NCBI GenBank assembly: GCA_027405735.1
Contig: JAPEHQ010000001.1
Coordinates: 3,410,001-3,474,000 of the forward strand
Source: Mucor racemosus
Lineage: Eukaryota > Mucoromycota > Mucoromycetes > Mucorales > Mucoraceae
Direction of reading: 5' to 3'
DNA: 64,000 nucleotides
Part shown: positions 49,140 to 61,398 of the stretch, one piece after another
Position numbering within the stretch: position 1 is the stretch's first letter
How the letters are laid out: every line of letters begins with the position of its first letter
Program-made: the position numbers and the translations under genes
The notes under the pieces: model-generated
Databases searched by the model: none
The model's input: the letters and a program-made list of their open reading frames with translations, nothing else
What the model was told of the DNA's origin: nothing

Positions 49140-50720
49140 TGCGCAGCAATTATAGGCGTGCTTTGCCGATAACTTTCTTAACACACAGTAACTTGTTGAT
49201 GTTGCCATTTGAGACAATTCTGTCAAACATGTGTAACTACTACTAGCTTGTAAAATTGGAAATTATTAAGTTCAAAATCCATCGAGATAGGGTTTTTTGT
49301 TTTCGGGTTTCTACGGTTGTGAAAAATAGGTTTTAGATGATTCTCAGAAAGGTTTCGAATTTTCTTACCTAATATTGAGCTTATTTCTCTCAAATTTTAA
49401 AAGGAAATATACCTTCGCTTCATGGCTGTTGGTATCTGTCCCAAAATAAAAGGGTTAATACCAGAATGTAAGTGCATTATTGGCCTAACATTAACCTAAC
49501 ATTGCCCTAACATTCACTTAAAATCGATTTAAAATTGATGGTACAATTTAAATTCCATAATTGAGATATTAGTTTTTTGTATTCATAAGATAGATCCAAT
49601 TGTAGCTACTCTGTAGTTTTTATTCCAACAAAAATTATTGACTTTTGATAGAGAAAATCAAAATAATAATTTACATTATAGCCTACAGTCTGTTCTAACT
49701 GAGCTCAAAATTTTATTTGCAAAAAATGATCGAAAAACCATTCAAAACACAAAATTGTTTAGATGCTCATGAACTGCAAAGGAAGTCTACCTAGTGTATT
49801 AAATAGTTTTTGTGCAGTTTTGAATTCTGCATCTACCTAAATAAAAATCAAACAAATGTTTCACGTTAAATTTTGTGTAAAATACGATTGAAAATTTATA
49901 GGTTTTTTGAAGATACGCATCACTTCTTATAAACATGTTTTGAATTGAAGTAGCTGAGATGATAGGTAGCACAATTATCTATCGATCTAGCTATTACTGA
50001 ACTTTTTAGCTACATTTTACGTAGAGAAAACAAGGATTTTGTCGATTTTTTTTTTCAAATTCAGAATTTGGGATGAGGGTATATAAGGGAAAAATTGAGG
50101 TCAGAAATGAGGGTACCTCTTTGTACAAATTTTTTGAGATATCTCCACGAAAAATCAATATTTTGAAAAACACTAAATTGGGTCTAAGAGAGCTTAACGA
50201 GCTTGATGACATGAATGCAAAAAAGAATGCTGCTCCATATAATGAATACTTTGAAATCTACTGCAAGAATGTCAAAAAAATGAAAAAAAATAAAAGTGCT
50301 CAGAATTTTTTCATGCTAGAATATGTTATAAAGTACTTTAAAACAAGTAAGTTTTATTATTAAAAAGTATTAGTATAGCTTAATTTTTCTTGAAGTTATG
50401 GAGCCTCAAAGTTTTTGATTCTTACCAGTGGAATACGCGTAAAAATCTGAAACATTAGCACTAGAAAGTTAATACCACCTGCAAAAAGTAGGATATTTCT
50501 GGATACTTATTTTTGGGTTAAAGTTAAACATCTCAGGTACATTTTCATATAAATTTTTCTTGGTATTATTTAGTGGAAAAAAAATAGAGTAGGAATAAAA
50601 CATTCGATCCAGTTTTTAAGGAAAAAGTGTGTGTTTTACGCGCTTTTCAAGACTTTTATGTGATATAATGTAAATTTGGAAACAGGCAGCATAATGCAAT
50701 CAATTTATGTCTAATTAACA
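49140..50720 (+). repeat. Interspersed repeat family A, copy A5 (reference copy)
   Basis: An uninterrupted copy. Order of landmarks: ATGCGCAGCAATTATAGG, TGTCCCAAAATAAAAGGG, four CTAACATT-type units near 49490-49515, GTAGCTACTCTGTAG, TTGCTCATGAACTGC, GGGATGAGGGTATATAAGG (the site hit by the transposon in A1), AAATCTGAAAC and GCAGCATAATGC. It contains a 96-codon frame (50073-50363) also open in A6. No terminal repeats or convincing protein domains were found. Confidence 0.75.
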
Positions 50721-52585
50721 ATGTCTAAGGTATATATTCATTGCAATATCAGAATTTAGATATATCTACTGTAGTTGTATTATCAGGATGGTGTTATTAA
50801 TAACTACAATACAGTATCATCTGATGATCTCCTTTATATATAATCTCATTCTCTACACTGAATAAAACCTCACATTTTATTCTTGCCTAATTCTTATTAG
50901 TTTTGGTAAAACATATCAGATTTCAAATATTGATAAATCAAGATTTCAAGTTAGATTATTGATCTGTGATGCAGCAGACCTCAGTAGCAAAAAAAAAGAA
51001 ATTATATGGTTTCTATCAAATCTCAAAAGCATTCTGTAAATCAGCCCACTGTGAGAAAGACAAGTGCAAAAATTTACCCTACTGCTGCTAAATATACTTT
51101 ATTTCGCTGTATGCTTGTGTATCTACATTATAAAGCTTCAGAGATGCTGTAAACTCAGATTTGGGAACTTATTTATGTGTATACGTACTTTGTATAGAGA
51201 GTGAATAAAGGTACGACTTGGGCACAAATCAAGAGCTTATATTCTACAAGATATCCTTTCACAGCTAAAATATGTGTATAGAAGCATTAGAATACCCATT
51301 AAATCATGTCAAAAATAAACTAAACTTCCTTCTTATATGTGCTCAAAGAAGAAAGTACCGCAACTGCCGTACACTTGCGAGCCAAAAACTAATTGTAGGT
51401 ATGTAATCAGCTATGGAAATTTTAATTGTGGACACATTGGACAGAAATTAAATAGTGGATATCTTTAAAACAAAAATAAAATAGACTACTAATATTGGTC
51501 GACAGGCAGTGTTTTTGGCTTGGACAACCGCCTATTTATGCAATTTTACAGCAAAGAAAAATTTGAGTAAATGTAATAGAAAATTAACTGCTCACACCAA
51601 GGGATGTTTCTATTTAATTTTGAGCTTTATAGACAAGAGAAACTACCTAAAGTAAGCCGGTTTTGATGTGTTTTCAGCTTTCAAGGGTTTTTTTTTCGCA
51701 ATAACAAGATGTCTAATCTTAAATCTATTAACTTTTATAGATGTATCCTGGTTGGTATTACTGACACGGACTTTGTACTCCGGTATATAGGGTGTGTAAC
51801 TTGTGTATCAATTTTTATTGAAACTGGGAATCAAGATTCAAGACCTGCTAATCCATCTTGAGAGAGTATTCCGATTCACTAGATTTTGCAGGAAAAAAAC
51901 AAAGTTTGTATAACCTGCCGTTGTCTTTGAACTTGAATATTTCATGTAATATAGTAGAGGGAGATTATACTAATGCATGGAAAAAAAAAGTTTATAGATT
52001 CTATTAGGCCTCCGCTATATTAGACATGCTTGATTTGTATGTATGTTTACATATATCATACATAGATTGAACTGTGTTTTGCAGTTGCATTTGGAAAGTT
52101 GTTATCATACTTTTATAATTATTTACATTATGCTATCCATAAAAAGATGAAGAGGCTCACATCAGGCGGAATACATTAAAGAAGAATTTTTTTTTGTTGA
52201 TCTGTAGAAATGAATAAATAGAAACAGGAATATATATCAACAACTTGTGTACAATGTTACAGAGAAAACTCCGAGAGAAACAGTTACCAAACAGAAAAAG
52301 TTTCTCAGGGGATAATGTGATAGTTTTTTGCGTTAAAACATAAAAGCCTCAACAAATATAAACATGTATTTTGAAAATTTATCATCACCCAACAAAAAGA
52401 AATATCATCAGCTGTGATTACCACCCCTTAAATAAGTCTATATACACAAAAAAAACCTGAGCCCATGCATAAAGTAGTACAAAATTCATGAAACAATGAC
52501 GATACACTTTACAATTTTCTTGTTGAGCTTTTTGTTTCTATTTCATCTCTTTTTTCCTTTTTTAAATATTTTTATTTTATCTAAT
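50721..52585. other. Gene-free region upstream of the methyltransferase gene
   Basis: About 1.9 kb. 50740-50900 has an LTR-like order (TGTAGTTGTATTATCAGG, TATATATAATC, AATAAAACC) without a visible partner. The last 100 bases before 52586 are strongly T-rich, as in other promoters of the window. Confidence 0.4.
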
Positions 52586-54530
52586 ATGATGATGGGCACA
52601 ACAACAAAAGCCTCACAACAACAGAAGCAACCACAGAGACAGAAAAAGCAACCAAGTGATAAAATATCAAACGGTTCACCAACATGGTTAATAAATTGGT
52701 TTTCACAACTAACAAAACCAACGTTAAAATCATCTTCATCTTCTTCAAATTCATCATCTATTTCAACACCAAGTGTCATTTTACCATGGAAAAATAATCA
52801 TAAATCATCGCCATCGTCTTCTGTTGTTATTACAGATCCTATTAATGTTCCTACAATCAAATATACCCCATCATCTGAAAATACAAACAGACCAGAAAAA
52901 AGACAATCTACACAACATCGTCCAAGTATTACCATTTCTTTAACACCGTCTGTTGTATCATCAGAAAGAAGAAATTCTCAACAAACAATCAGTAGTTCAG
53001 TTACAACATCTGATGATCAATATTCGACCACAGCCGCGTCATATTATCAACGTCGTGATAGCTCTGAAAGATCTATTTTATCTGAATTATGGTCCAAAGC
53101 ACGGAGAAGACATCCTAACTATCCTCGTTTTCATTGGCCTCATCGACATGCACAAAGCCTTGGGAGCAGCCCTCAACAACAGCCGCCTTATATGCGTGTT
53201 CAACCCCCACAAACAGCAGATGATTCAATAACAACAGCGGCACAAGCACAAGCACAAGCACAAGCACAAGCAGCAGCAACCTCATGCCCTTCTTCTTATC
53301 GCCATCAACATTACTTTCCAAGACATCTTAAAAGACATTCTATAAGCTCACTCATGACATCTTCCGATAATACACCTTCAGGGTCAAGGCCTAATTCAGT
53401 CGTCATATCTCAGCCAACTTCACCAAATTTTGCAGCCCTATTAGTCAAAAAACAAAATGAAGATGATGATATTGATATTGATAATTATTGCCTGACAGAC
53501 GAAGATAGTTGTTCTTGTCATGTATTTAAAAGGGATCGCTGGTTGATTAAGCATGAACTGATCAAACTTGCTGTAGACGGGTAATATTCGTAAAAAAAAA
53601 AAAACAAAATTCATGCAAAATATTTATATATTTATTTTTAGGCTATTTTCCATCCCTGAAATGGTTACACTATCATCATCTATTGAAAAGCATGTGTTGC
53701 AAATTGGGTAAAGAAAATTTACATATGATGTTATAAATATAAATACTTATGTTATATATATAGGTGTGGCGATGCTGCGTGGAGTATTGATGTTGCTATT
53801 CAATATCCTAAATGGATGATTGTTGGCTTAGATGATGGGGATGGAGGCGGTGGTGTAAATGGGTTATCGTTTAAAAGAAGTATACCCAGGAATTTCAAGT
53901 TTATACGTCGAAATTCAATTTTACAAGGTTTAAAGAGTTTACCAGATGGAACATTTGATTTCATTGCATTTCGATTTTTATTATTGGGTTATACATTTGA
54001 TCAATATCAGCAGTTAATGTCTGAATGTATAAGAATTTGTAAACCAGGCGGTTATATTGAAGTGATGGAAATGGATATGCGAATTTATCATCAACGAGTA
54101 TTATCATTATCAATTACTCAATTACTAAATAATGAAGGTAATGTAGTAACCATGACAACCTATTCAATCTCAGAAGCTAATGACCAATCATATTATAGTT
54201 ATTAGTGTAATTGAATCTCAGTCCCTTGATCCAAGATTAGCTCGCAGATTGCAAGATTTAGTCGTTGAGCAAGAAGAAGAATTACTAATTGAGGTTAAAT
54301 ATATCTCATTACCATTGGGCGTTTGGGGAGGTCGATTAGGAGTCATGTTTCGTGATGATATTCATGCTTTAATTGAGTCTTATCAACCAGAAATTGCTGA
54401 TTTAAATCAAAAATCTACTAGATCAGAAAATGAATTGGAATATAAAATTGAAATTATGGATCATGAATTGGATTCTAACCGAGCATTCATGAATTTACAC
54501 TTGATGGTGGTTCAAAAAGCCATGAAATAA
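52586..54530 (+). CDS. SAM-dependent methyltransferase with long disordered N-terminus
   Basis: Four exons (52586-53580, 53642-53707, 53764-54137, 54199-54530) give 588 residues. About 280 residues are low-complexity (Gln, Ser, Thr; an AlaGln run from a GCACAA repeat at 53238-53270). The class I methyltransferase core starts with HVLQIGCGDAAWSIDVA (motif I, about 349-365), VGLD (motif II acid), then SLPDGTFDFIAFRFLL and CKPGGYIEVMEMD. It resembles the LaeA/TAM-like family abundant in Mucorales; the substrate is unknown. An upstream in-frame ATG at 52496 would add 30 hydrophobic residues, but that stretch is a T-rich promoter-like tract, so the ATG at 52586 is preferred. Confidence 0.82.
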
Positions 54531-54639
54531 TAATAAAATCCGTGACGGGTAATCATTCCTCTCTTTACCCCTTGCCAATTACCCAGCAACTTCGTTATTT
54601 TCCTTTCTTTTTTTTTTTTTTTTAATAATATACACAAAA

Positions 54640-54976
54640 ATGTCATTCTTTGGTGGTGGAAATCTTCAACAAAATCAACAAACTATCAACCCTCAAAATA
54701 TTGCACTTGCCGAGCAAGAACTCGAGATGGTTACTGATTTATTCAACAGGTAAAAAAATAAATAAAAATGATGAAATTTAATTTACGCAATTTTAACATT
54801 TTTAACATTTGATGCATAGAATTGCTGATTCTTGTCACAAGAAATGTATTTCCACTAAATATGATCAATCTGATTTAAGTCAAGGCGAGGCCGTATGTAT
54901 CGATCGTTGTGTGGCCAAATTCATCGATGTCAATACCAAGGTTGGTGAGAAGATGCAACAAATGGGTGGTCAATAA
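54640..54976 (+). CDS. TIM10: Tim10, small mitochondrial intermembrane-space chaperone
   Basis: Two exons (54640-54749, 54820-54976) encode 88 residues. The twin CX3C motif is present (Cys 42/46 and 63/67, 16 residues between), with AEQELEMVTDLFNRIADSC before it and CVAKFIDVNTKVGEKMQ after, matching Tim10 rather than Tim9 or Tim8. It forms a hexamer with Tim9 that escorts hydrophobic carriers to TIM22. Its start is 109 bases after the methyltransferase stop, behind a T run. Confidence 0.95.
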
Positions 54977-55488
54977 GAAGTTGCAAGATTGATGTCATTT
55001 TACACAACAACAACAACAAGAAAAAAAAAAAGAGAAATCAAAAAGTTATTACCTTTTTTATAACAACCCGCCGCTTTTAAATAGCTGTATATATATTGAG
55101 AAGAAATAAAAATTTAGATATTCGGGAAGTGTATTAGTATGTTTAGTTGAAATGCTTCTAAATACTTCTGATTTTTATTCCATTACTACTCCACATGTAT
55201 TTTCTTCTTTTCTTTTTCGTTTATTTTAAAACACAAACATAACAAAGCATATGATGACATGCTTTGAATCTTTAAGGGGGATATAATATTAGCTCGTTTT
55301 TTTTTGAGAAAAAAAAAGTGAGAATGTTCTGTAACGTTCGACAGACTTAAGAAATCTATAAAGGTTCTTTATTGTTCTTTTTGATTTTTCTTTTTGCAGT
55401 ATAAATATAAAAAGAACCAAAGACTCTCGGAGTTTCTTACCTTCTTTCGTTAGATACACCTGACAAATAAAATACACAAAAAAAAAAT
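54977..55488. other. Spacer between Tim10 and the 186-residue protein gene
   Basis: About 510 bases. It has an AT-rich 3' flank with CAA repeats just after the Tim10 stop, and a TATAAATATAAAA element at about 55400 roughly 90 bases before the next ATG. No RNA gene was seen. Confidence 0.5.
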
Positions 55489-56049
55489 ATGAATTTGGCT
55501 TCATCTTTCATATCTTCTTCTTTTACACCAATGTCATCCACATTATCAAATAGTGATCGTAGTTTTATAGAGTTCACTCGCTGTTTATACAAAGCAAAAT
55601 CAGTTGTACAAGAATTACAGGAATTTAGTAAAACTGTTGGTCCAACATTGTGTTTGTCACCATTTGCACAAAAACAAAGATATGACCCTAGAATTTCAAC
55701 TGATGAGTTTATAAAGCATGTAAACCAATATTTAGAAGAATCATTTCGAAAATTCAACAATATGTGTCGTGTACTATTAATTGTGCTACAAAAATTGGAA
55801 ACAAATCAACCAGTTAGAAGAGAAAGAATTGATTCATTTCGACAAGAAGTAATATATGAATGGAAAAAAGCAAATACAGTGCGACAAGATTTACTATTAT
55901 TAGTACAGGATTCATATCAAGTTTCTAAATTACCATCACCTCAGTCAAATGAATCAAGTTCTGATTATGAAGAAGATGAAGAGGAGCCTGGTTCAGAAAC
56001 AAGTATAGAACCAAGTTCATCAGAAGAATCATCGACATCAGCAGCATAA
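55489..56049 (+). CDS. Uncharacterised helical protein with acidic Ser-rich tail (186 residues)
   Basis: A single-exon gene with a TATA-like element upstream and an ATG preceded by A-rich sequence. Residues about 20-145 look helical (FTRCLYKAKSVVQELQEFSK, HVNQYLEESFRKFNNM, EVIYEWKKANTVRQDLLLLV). The last 40 are acidic and Ser-rich (SDYEEDEEEPGSETS). There is no signal peptide, membrane segment or known motif. Even codon use and a clean stop favour a real gene. Function unknown; a subunit of a nuclear or cytoskeletal complex is possible but unsupported. Confidence 0.6.
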   Translation: MNLASSFISSSFTPMSSTLSNSDRSFIEFTRCLYKAKSVVQELQEFSKTVGPTLCLSPFAQKQRYDPRISTDEFIKHVNQYLEESFRKFNNMCRVLLIVLQKLETNQPVRRERIDSFRQEVIYEWKKANTVRQDLLLLVQDSYQVSKLPSPQSNESSSDYEEDEEEPGSETSIEPSSSEESSTSAA

Positions 56050-56177
56050 ACCTATATGTGTATAATATACCACACTTTTTTTTTCCTTGTAATTAATAAA
56101 TTGTCTCTCTATATTTTCTATCATGAAATTTTATTTACTATAATGTTTAGAGAAAAAATAAAGGTATGTCTTTTTTT

Positions 56178-57941
56178 TTATACAGTTTTATCATCTTGTT
56201 CTTTACAAACAGCTCTATGACCATGTTTCCAATGATCTTTCTGACATTCGCGGGAACAATAAGATACTCTTTGACATCGACCGCAACGTTTGAAGCTTCC
56301 AGGCTCTTCTTCTTTTTTGTCACACAAGACGTTGGCGCATTGACGATGAGAAGCACTATCGGGAGTTGCCTCCTTGGCAAGTTGACGAATCAATTTTTCT
56401 TGATCTGCTTGGCTTAATTTCTCAAAATTCTCCATATTTTCCTTTTCAAGTGCAACACGAGCAGCCATCTTTGCTCTCAAAATACGAACTAAATAATTAT
56501 AAGCTTCAAGATCACCACGAACAAGTGCTAATTCCATGTAATTTTGTGCTTTATCCATGTCATAAAGACCATAGTCTTTAGATCCAAAAATTAAACCAAG
56601 CATCATCATTGCATCTGCATCACCATTATTGGCCGCATCCTATTTGGAAATAATCAATATTTACAACGTTTAACATATAACGTTATACAAAATACCTCCA
56701 TTAATTCAATACCAGTTACAATGTAATCTTCTGGTTCACTACCTGGATTACCTGCTTCTTTAGCCAATTCGGAGTTCTTTGACATGAGTAAATACATTCT
56801 ACCGACTAAATAAACAGGTTATTTTTACTCGTTGATAATATTTGTAATTCTTGTGCGACTTACGTGCATTACAAGAGGCGGAGAAGCCCCATTGCTTTGC
56901 TCTTTCAAAATATTCTATGGCCTTCTTGATATCTCTAAAAGGGGAAGTATCCTTGACATACCCTTGATAAATAATACCTAAATTATGAGCAGAATCGGGA
57001 TAACCTATATATACAGTTTACAATTAAAAAAGTTTATCTCTCGAGAAATATATATTTTTTTTTGTACCTTGTTCGTATGCTTTTTGATAATATTCAATAG
57101 ATCTCTCAATGTCCTTTTTACATCCAACACCGTTTTCCAAAAAGAAACCAAGTTTATGACATGCCATCTATTCACAGTTAGTCTCAGAATTCCAAGTATC
57201 TAGAATCTTCTTGTATAAATACTTACAGGATTCAAAGCATCAGCTGCTTTCTTGTACCATTCATAAGATAGAACTTGTGCATTTTGTCCATTTTTCAAAT
57301 TAGATCCACCAGCTAATTTCTCTTCTTGCATATAGATGGATCCAATTTGAACAGCAGCCATTGTATAACCCTTTTCAAATGCACGTTCTAATAAACGCTT
57401 TGCTCCTTCAAAATTAGGACTGGCGGCAGGACTCATTGAAGCACGATCTGCTGGCCCTGAAGGTTCACGACGAATTCCACCGTATAATAAACTGCCTAAA
57501 ACAAGATCATGGATACTGCTATCTTGATCTTCTTCTAATTGAAGATCTTGGGCTGCCTTGTCAATATTCATATCAGTGGTTGATAATTTTTCAACTGCTT
57601 CATGTTGAGCATCATCAAAAAGCTTATATTCCTCGGCCCATTTAATGTTGGCACGTTCAAGCTATAAAATTATAAAATGTCAATATATTATGACATTACA
57701 AATCAATGTCTTGTACCTTTTTACCAACGCTATTACGTTTTTCGTATTCAGTAGCAAGTTGTTGAGCAGCTACAGGTAAAGCAGTTGGCATTTGTTTAGC
57801 AAACTCGGGGTCAGTCTCATTATACAAGGCAACCAACAAACGAGATTGTTGCTCAGTCATGCCCAAGAAGGCAGGAATTTGCATAGGTTCGCCACCAATG
57901 ACACCCTCATGCATATGTTCGTCGTTGGTTGATTCAGACAT
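56178..57941 (-). CDS. Sel1-repeat protein with C-terminal MYND zinc finger
   Basis: Six exons (57717-57941, 57227-57661, 57068-57167, 56864-57004, 56696-56805, 56178-56639) give 490 residues. Sel1/TPR-like units run from about residue 120 (AKRLLERAFEKGYTMAAVQIG, MACHKLGFFLENGVGCKKD, DSAHNLGIIYQGYVKDTSP). A MYND finger closes the protein (about 438-482: CANVLC, CGRC, YCSREC, H...HRAVC). MYND fingers bind proline-rich peptides, and the repeats act as scaffold. SMYD-type SET domains are absent, so this is an adaptor rather than a methyltransferase. It converges with the 186-residue gene; the stops are about 130 bases apart. Confidence 0.85.
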
Positions 57942-59484
57942 TTACAAGTAAATTTTGCTTCAAGTAAATAAAAACAACTGTCTAAGATTGCACTTTTTTT
58001 GCTTATCGAGAAAAAAAATGCAGAAATTTTGATGTGGCTTGTAGATCGCAATCTCGTTAAAAAAACAAGGGGAATTAAATAAAACAAGCACAACTGGTGG
58101 CTTTTAGAAGAGTAGAGAGATGTGGTGTTTCTATATTTTGAATAACCGAGAGACAATAGGAGATGGAAAGGTAGCTCAATTTCTGAAAAAGAGAGCAATT
58201 CTATGTTTGTCCATCATGGAACATTTGTAAATATGCAGCCTATCAATTGTACTTTTCGTATTTACTTCATTGCACAAAGTACAACAGTATGCTAGCAGCT
58301 AAGTGCTGAGGGTTTCTGGGAAAAAAAGCTTCTCATTCCTTATTTTACTTTCAGATTAGGAATACAAAGAAAATAGATAAAATGTACAATAGTAAATGCT
58401 ATATATTTATTTTGATTCAACATTTGAGTGCGACAGAATCAGTAGATAAGTGATTAGGTATGTCGCTCTAAGATTAGAGTAGGACAAAAGTGTTTATTAT
58501 GACAAAGATGTTCCAGTTATATGTTGCAAAATCTTTATAAACCAGATATACATATATATATATATATAATATGTCAATAAAATGAGACCATTGAATTGCA
58601 TACTAAACATTAACACATGGCAATTCGTACATAATAATGTGTTGTTTTCATATTGCATTCGGACTAAAAAAAATCTGAAGTAGATGATGCATATACGACC
58701 TTGTTACATTCATCTACAGAGTAATTCTGCAGTTTTGACAGCTATAAGGAAGTGTAATTGCTTTAGCTCCTTCTAAAAACCAAACAACTATCGCATATTT
58801 TATGTGGTAACACAAATTATTCAAGTAAATCGTTGTAAATCAAACTATCTCTTATCGTAAACAAATACAAAGGTACTTATAAATAGATCTGCTGCATTGT
58901 ATCTAACCGATTTAATAGTAATCACGGCCTAATGACTACTAGACCAGTAAACACTTCATATGACAACAGACCTTATATATTATAGGTAGATCATAGAATC
59001 GTTAATAGAGTGTATATATATCGGTATATTTGCTATTTTGACGGAAAATATCCAGAAAGGCTCGCTCAAATTTTGGTGGCAACTGCTTTAACTCTTAAAC
59101 CACAAAAAACAACATTGTCTAAATGCTTGAAAAAGTGTATATAAACATTAATACCATTCTAATAAACAAATTGCTCATCATTTTGAATCATTATTAGGTT
59201 AAATTTATGTGTACAAAGCACGTGCATATAACTGATAAGCTATAATGTCACTAGAAATAAATGTTTCCAAATATGATGTATAGTAAGTATTCGCTGAAAC
59301 TCATTAAAGATGGATATCCATCATTATAAAAATAAATTGAATATATATGTATATACTATGCTTCTGCGTATATACAATGCGGTTCATCTGATCAAAATTT
59401 GTGATGCATGATACATTATACCTTCTACAAATGAGTAGCATGCACGACTATAATATGTAATCAGCCAAATATCTTATATGTGTC
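57942..59484. other. Gene-free region upstream of the Sel1-MYND gene
   Basis: About 1.5 kb. It contains the promoter of the minus-strand Sel1-MYND gene, a TA microsatellite at about 58552-58568, and otherwise AT-rich sequence with no convincing frame. Confidence 0.45.
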
Positions 59485-60803
59485 ACACTGAGTTCCTTAA
59501 AGGCTACGAAATGTGTGTAAATTAGTCGCATTAGATTATCGGTTCCTAAAGTTAGTTTATATCTCACGAAGGACTCAAAAACACGTATAATTTGCTGCTT
59601 TTTCCTTAAAACTGGGTCCGATTTTTCATCCTTGCTTTATGTTTTTTTTCACTAAATAACACCAAGAACAAATTATATGCTAATATACCTGAGATGTTCA
59701 CCTTTAATCCAAAAACGCGTTTCCTAAAATATCCTAGTTTTTGCTGGTGGTATTAATTTTTCAGTGCTAATGTTTCAGATTTTTTACCGCTAATTCACTG
59801 GTAAAAATCAAAAGCTTTAAGCTCTCATATCTCTCCAAAAAATTAAGCTACTATAACACTTTTTAATAATGAAACTTACTAGTTTTAAAGCGCTCTATGA
59901 CATATTTTAGTATGAAAAAATTCTGAACACTTTTATTTTTTTTCATTTTTTTGACATTTTTGTAGTAGATTTTAATATATTCATCATATTGAGGAGCATC
60001 CTTTTTTGCATTCATGTCATCAAGCTCGTTGATTCCTCTCGGACCCAATTTAGTTTTCTTCAAAATATTGATTTTTCGTGGAGTTATCCTCAAAAATGTG
60101 TGCAAAGGGAAACCTTTGTTCCTAGCTTCAATTTTTCCCTTATATACCCTCATCCCAAATTCTGAATTTGAAAAAAAAATTGACAAAACTGTTGTTTTCT
60201 CTACGTAAAATGTAGCTAGAAAGTTCAGTAATAGCTAGATCGATAGATAATTTTTTTGTCCATTATCTCAGTTATTTTTATTTAAAATATTTATATAAAA
60301 AGTGATGCGTACCTTCAAAAAACCTCCAACATTTCAATCGTATTTTACACAAAATTTAACGTGAAACATTTGTTTGATTGTTATTTAGGTAGATGCAGAA
60401 TCCAAAATTGCACAAAAACTATTTAATACACTAGATAGACTTACTTTGCAGTTCATGAGCATTTAAACAATTTTGTGTTTTGAATGATTTTTCGATCACT
60501 TTTTGCAAATAAAATTTTGAACTCAGTTAGAACAGACTGTAGGCTGTATTGTAAATTATTATTTTGATTTTCTCTATCAAAATCCAATATTTTTCGTTGG
60601 AATAAAAACTACAGAGTAGCTTATAATTGGATCTGTCGTATGAATAATACAAAAAACTAATATCTCAATTATGGAGTTTAAATTGTTCCATCAATTTTAA
60701 ATCAATTTTAAGTGAATGTTAGGGCGATGTTAGGTTAATGTTAGGCCAATAATGCACTTACATTCTGGTATTAACTCTTTTATTTTGGGACAGGTACCAA
60801 TAG
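59485..60803 (-). repeat. Interspersed repeat family A, copy A6
   Basis: Reversed relative to A5 and matching it throughout, from the GCATTAGATTATC-like end to the TGTCCCAAAATAAAA-containing end (reversed near 60780-60795). The insertion site used by the transposon in A1 is intact here (TATATACCCTCATCCC at 60149-60164). A 96-codon minus-strand frame (ATG at 60150, with an in-frame ATG further upstream) ends at 59863. Similarity to A5 stops at about 60803. Confidence 0.75.
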
Positions 60804-61038
60804 CTAGGGCTGGGCTTCGATTCGAGTTGTTTTAGCGGAAATGGTCATTCGATTTGAGCTGGAAAACGGCCCGTTTTTTTTTGTAATAGCCCAGATAAAA
60901 AATGGGGTGGGAGCAAGTATTGGTCTGCCTTAAGGAGACTATTACTACCAGCCTTGTCAAGTTAATATGGAATTGTGAATTGATAATACCATATTTGATA
61001 ATTTCACAATTTGAAGTATTTTTTCAATCCTGGTGATA
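60804..61038. other. Junction sequence starting with a hAT-like terminus
   Basis: It starts TAGGGCTGGGCTTCGATTCG exactly where repeat A6 loses similarity to A5. That resembles the CAGGGCTGGGC ends of many hAT elements and their short derivatives. No matching second end was found. The stretch runs to the TA where the first Tc1-like element is inserted. Confidence 0.35.
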
Positions 61039-61250
61039 CAGTGAGTCGCAAAACCCTTTCAATGATTTGGAAATTTGAATGAAAATAATCATAACTTTCT
61101 CAGTTTCAATCGGAGATACACTAAATTTCTATTTTAAGTAATTCAAACGTTTTTAAATTATTTTCAAAAAGTCCGATCTAATTAATTAAAGTTCCGCAAA
61201 AACTATGCAAGTTTAAAAAAAGGTACATCATTGAAAGGGTTTTGCACGCA
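61039..61250 (+). repeat. Left 212-base terminal inverted repeat of Tc1-like element 1 (partner 62464-62675)
   Basis: Each repeat carries a short site twice, inverted: GCAAAACCCTTTCAATGAT at the outer edge and ATCATTGAAAGGGTTTTGC at the inner edge. The element therefore has four copies of one 19-base motif, two per end, probably the transposase-binding sites. The paired layout is like the IR/DR type, but with inverted rather than direct order. Confidence 0.85.
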
Positions 61251-61398
61251 CAGGCTTAAAATAACAATTTTGTAACCCCTAACTTGTACATTAACGCTGG
61301 ATATCTTATAAAACAGAGAAATATGTGGAAAATATATGAGATGTTTTTCAACTTTTACCCTGCCTTTTTTACTAGTAGTTTCAAGCAAAATCATCAAG

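Noticed and set aside
50006..50212. Antisense short frames in family A copies (for example 44218-44466 plus, 19586-19810 minus, 36001-36402 minus) that look alike
   Set aside because: Their similarity follows from the DNA repeat itself; they have no shared start or stop and are broken in several copies.
52496..52585. Hydrophobic N-terminal extension of the methyltransferase (possible membrane anchor)
   Set aside because: The stretch is a T-rich promoter-like tract typical of this genome; a start at 52586 gives a normal protein. Not fully excluded.
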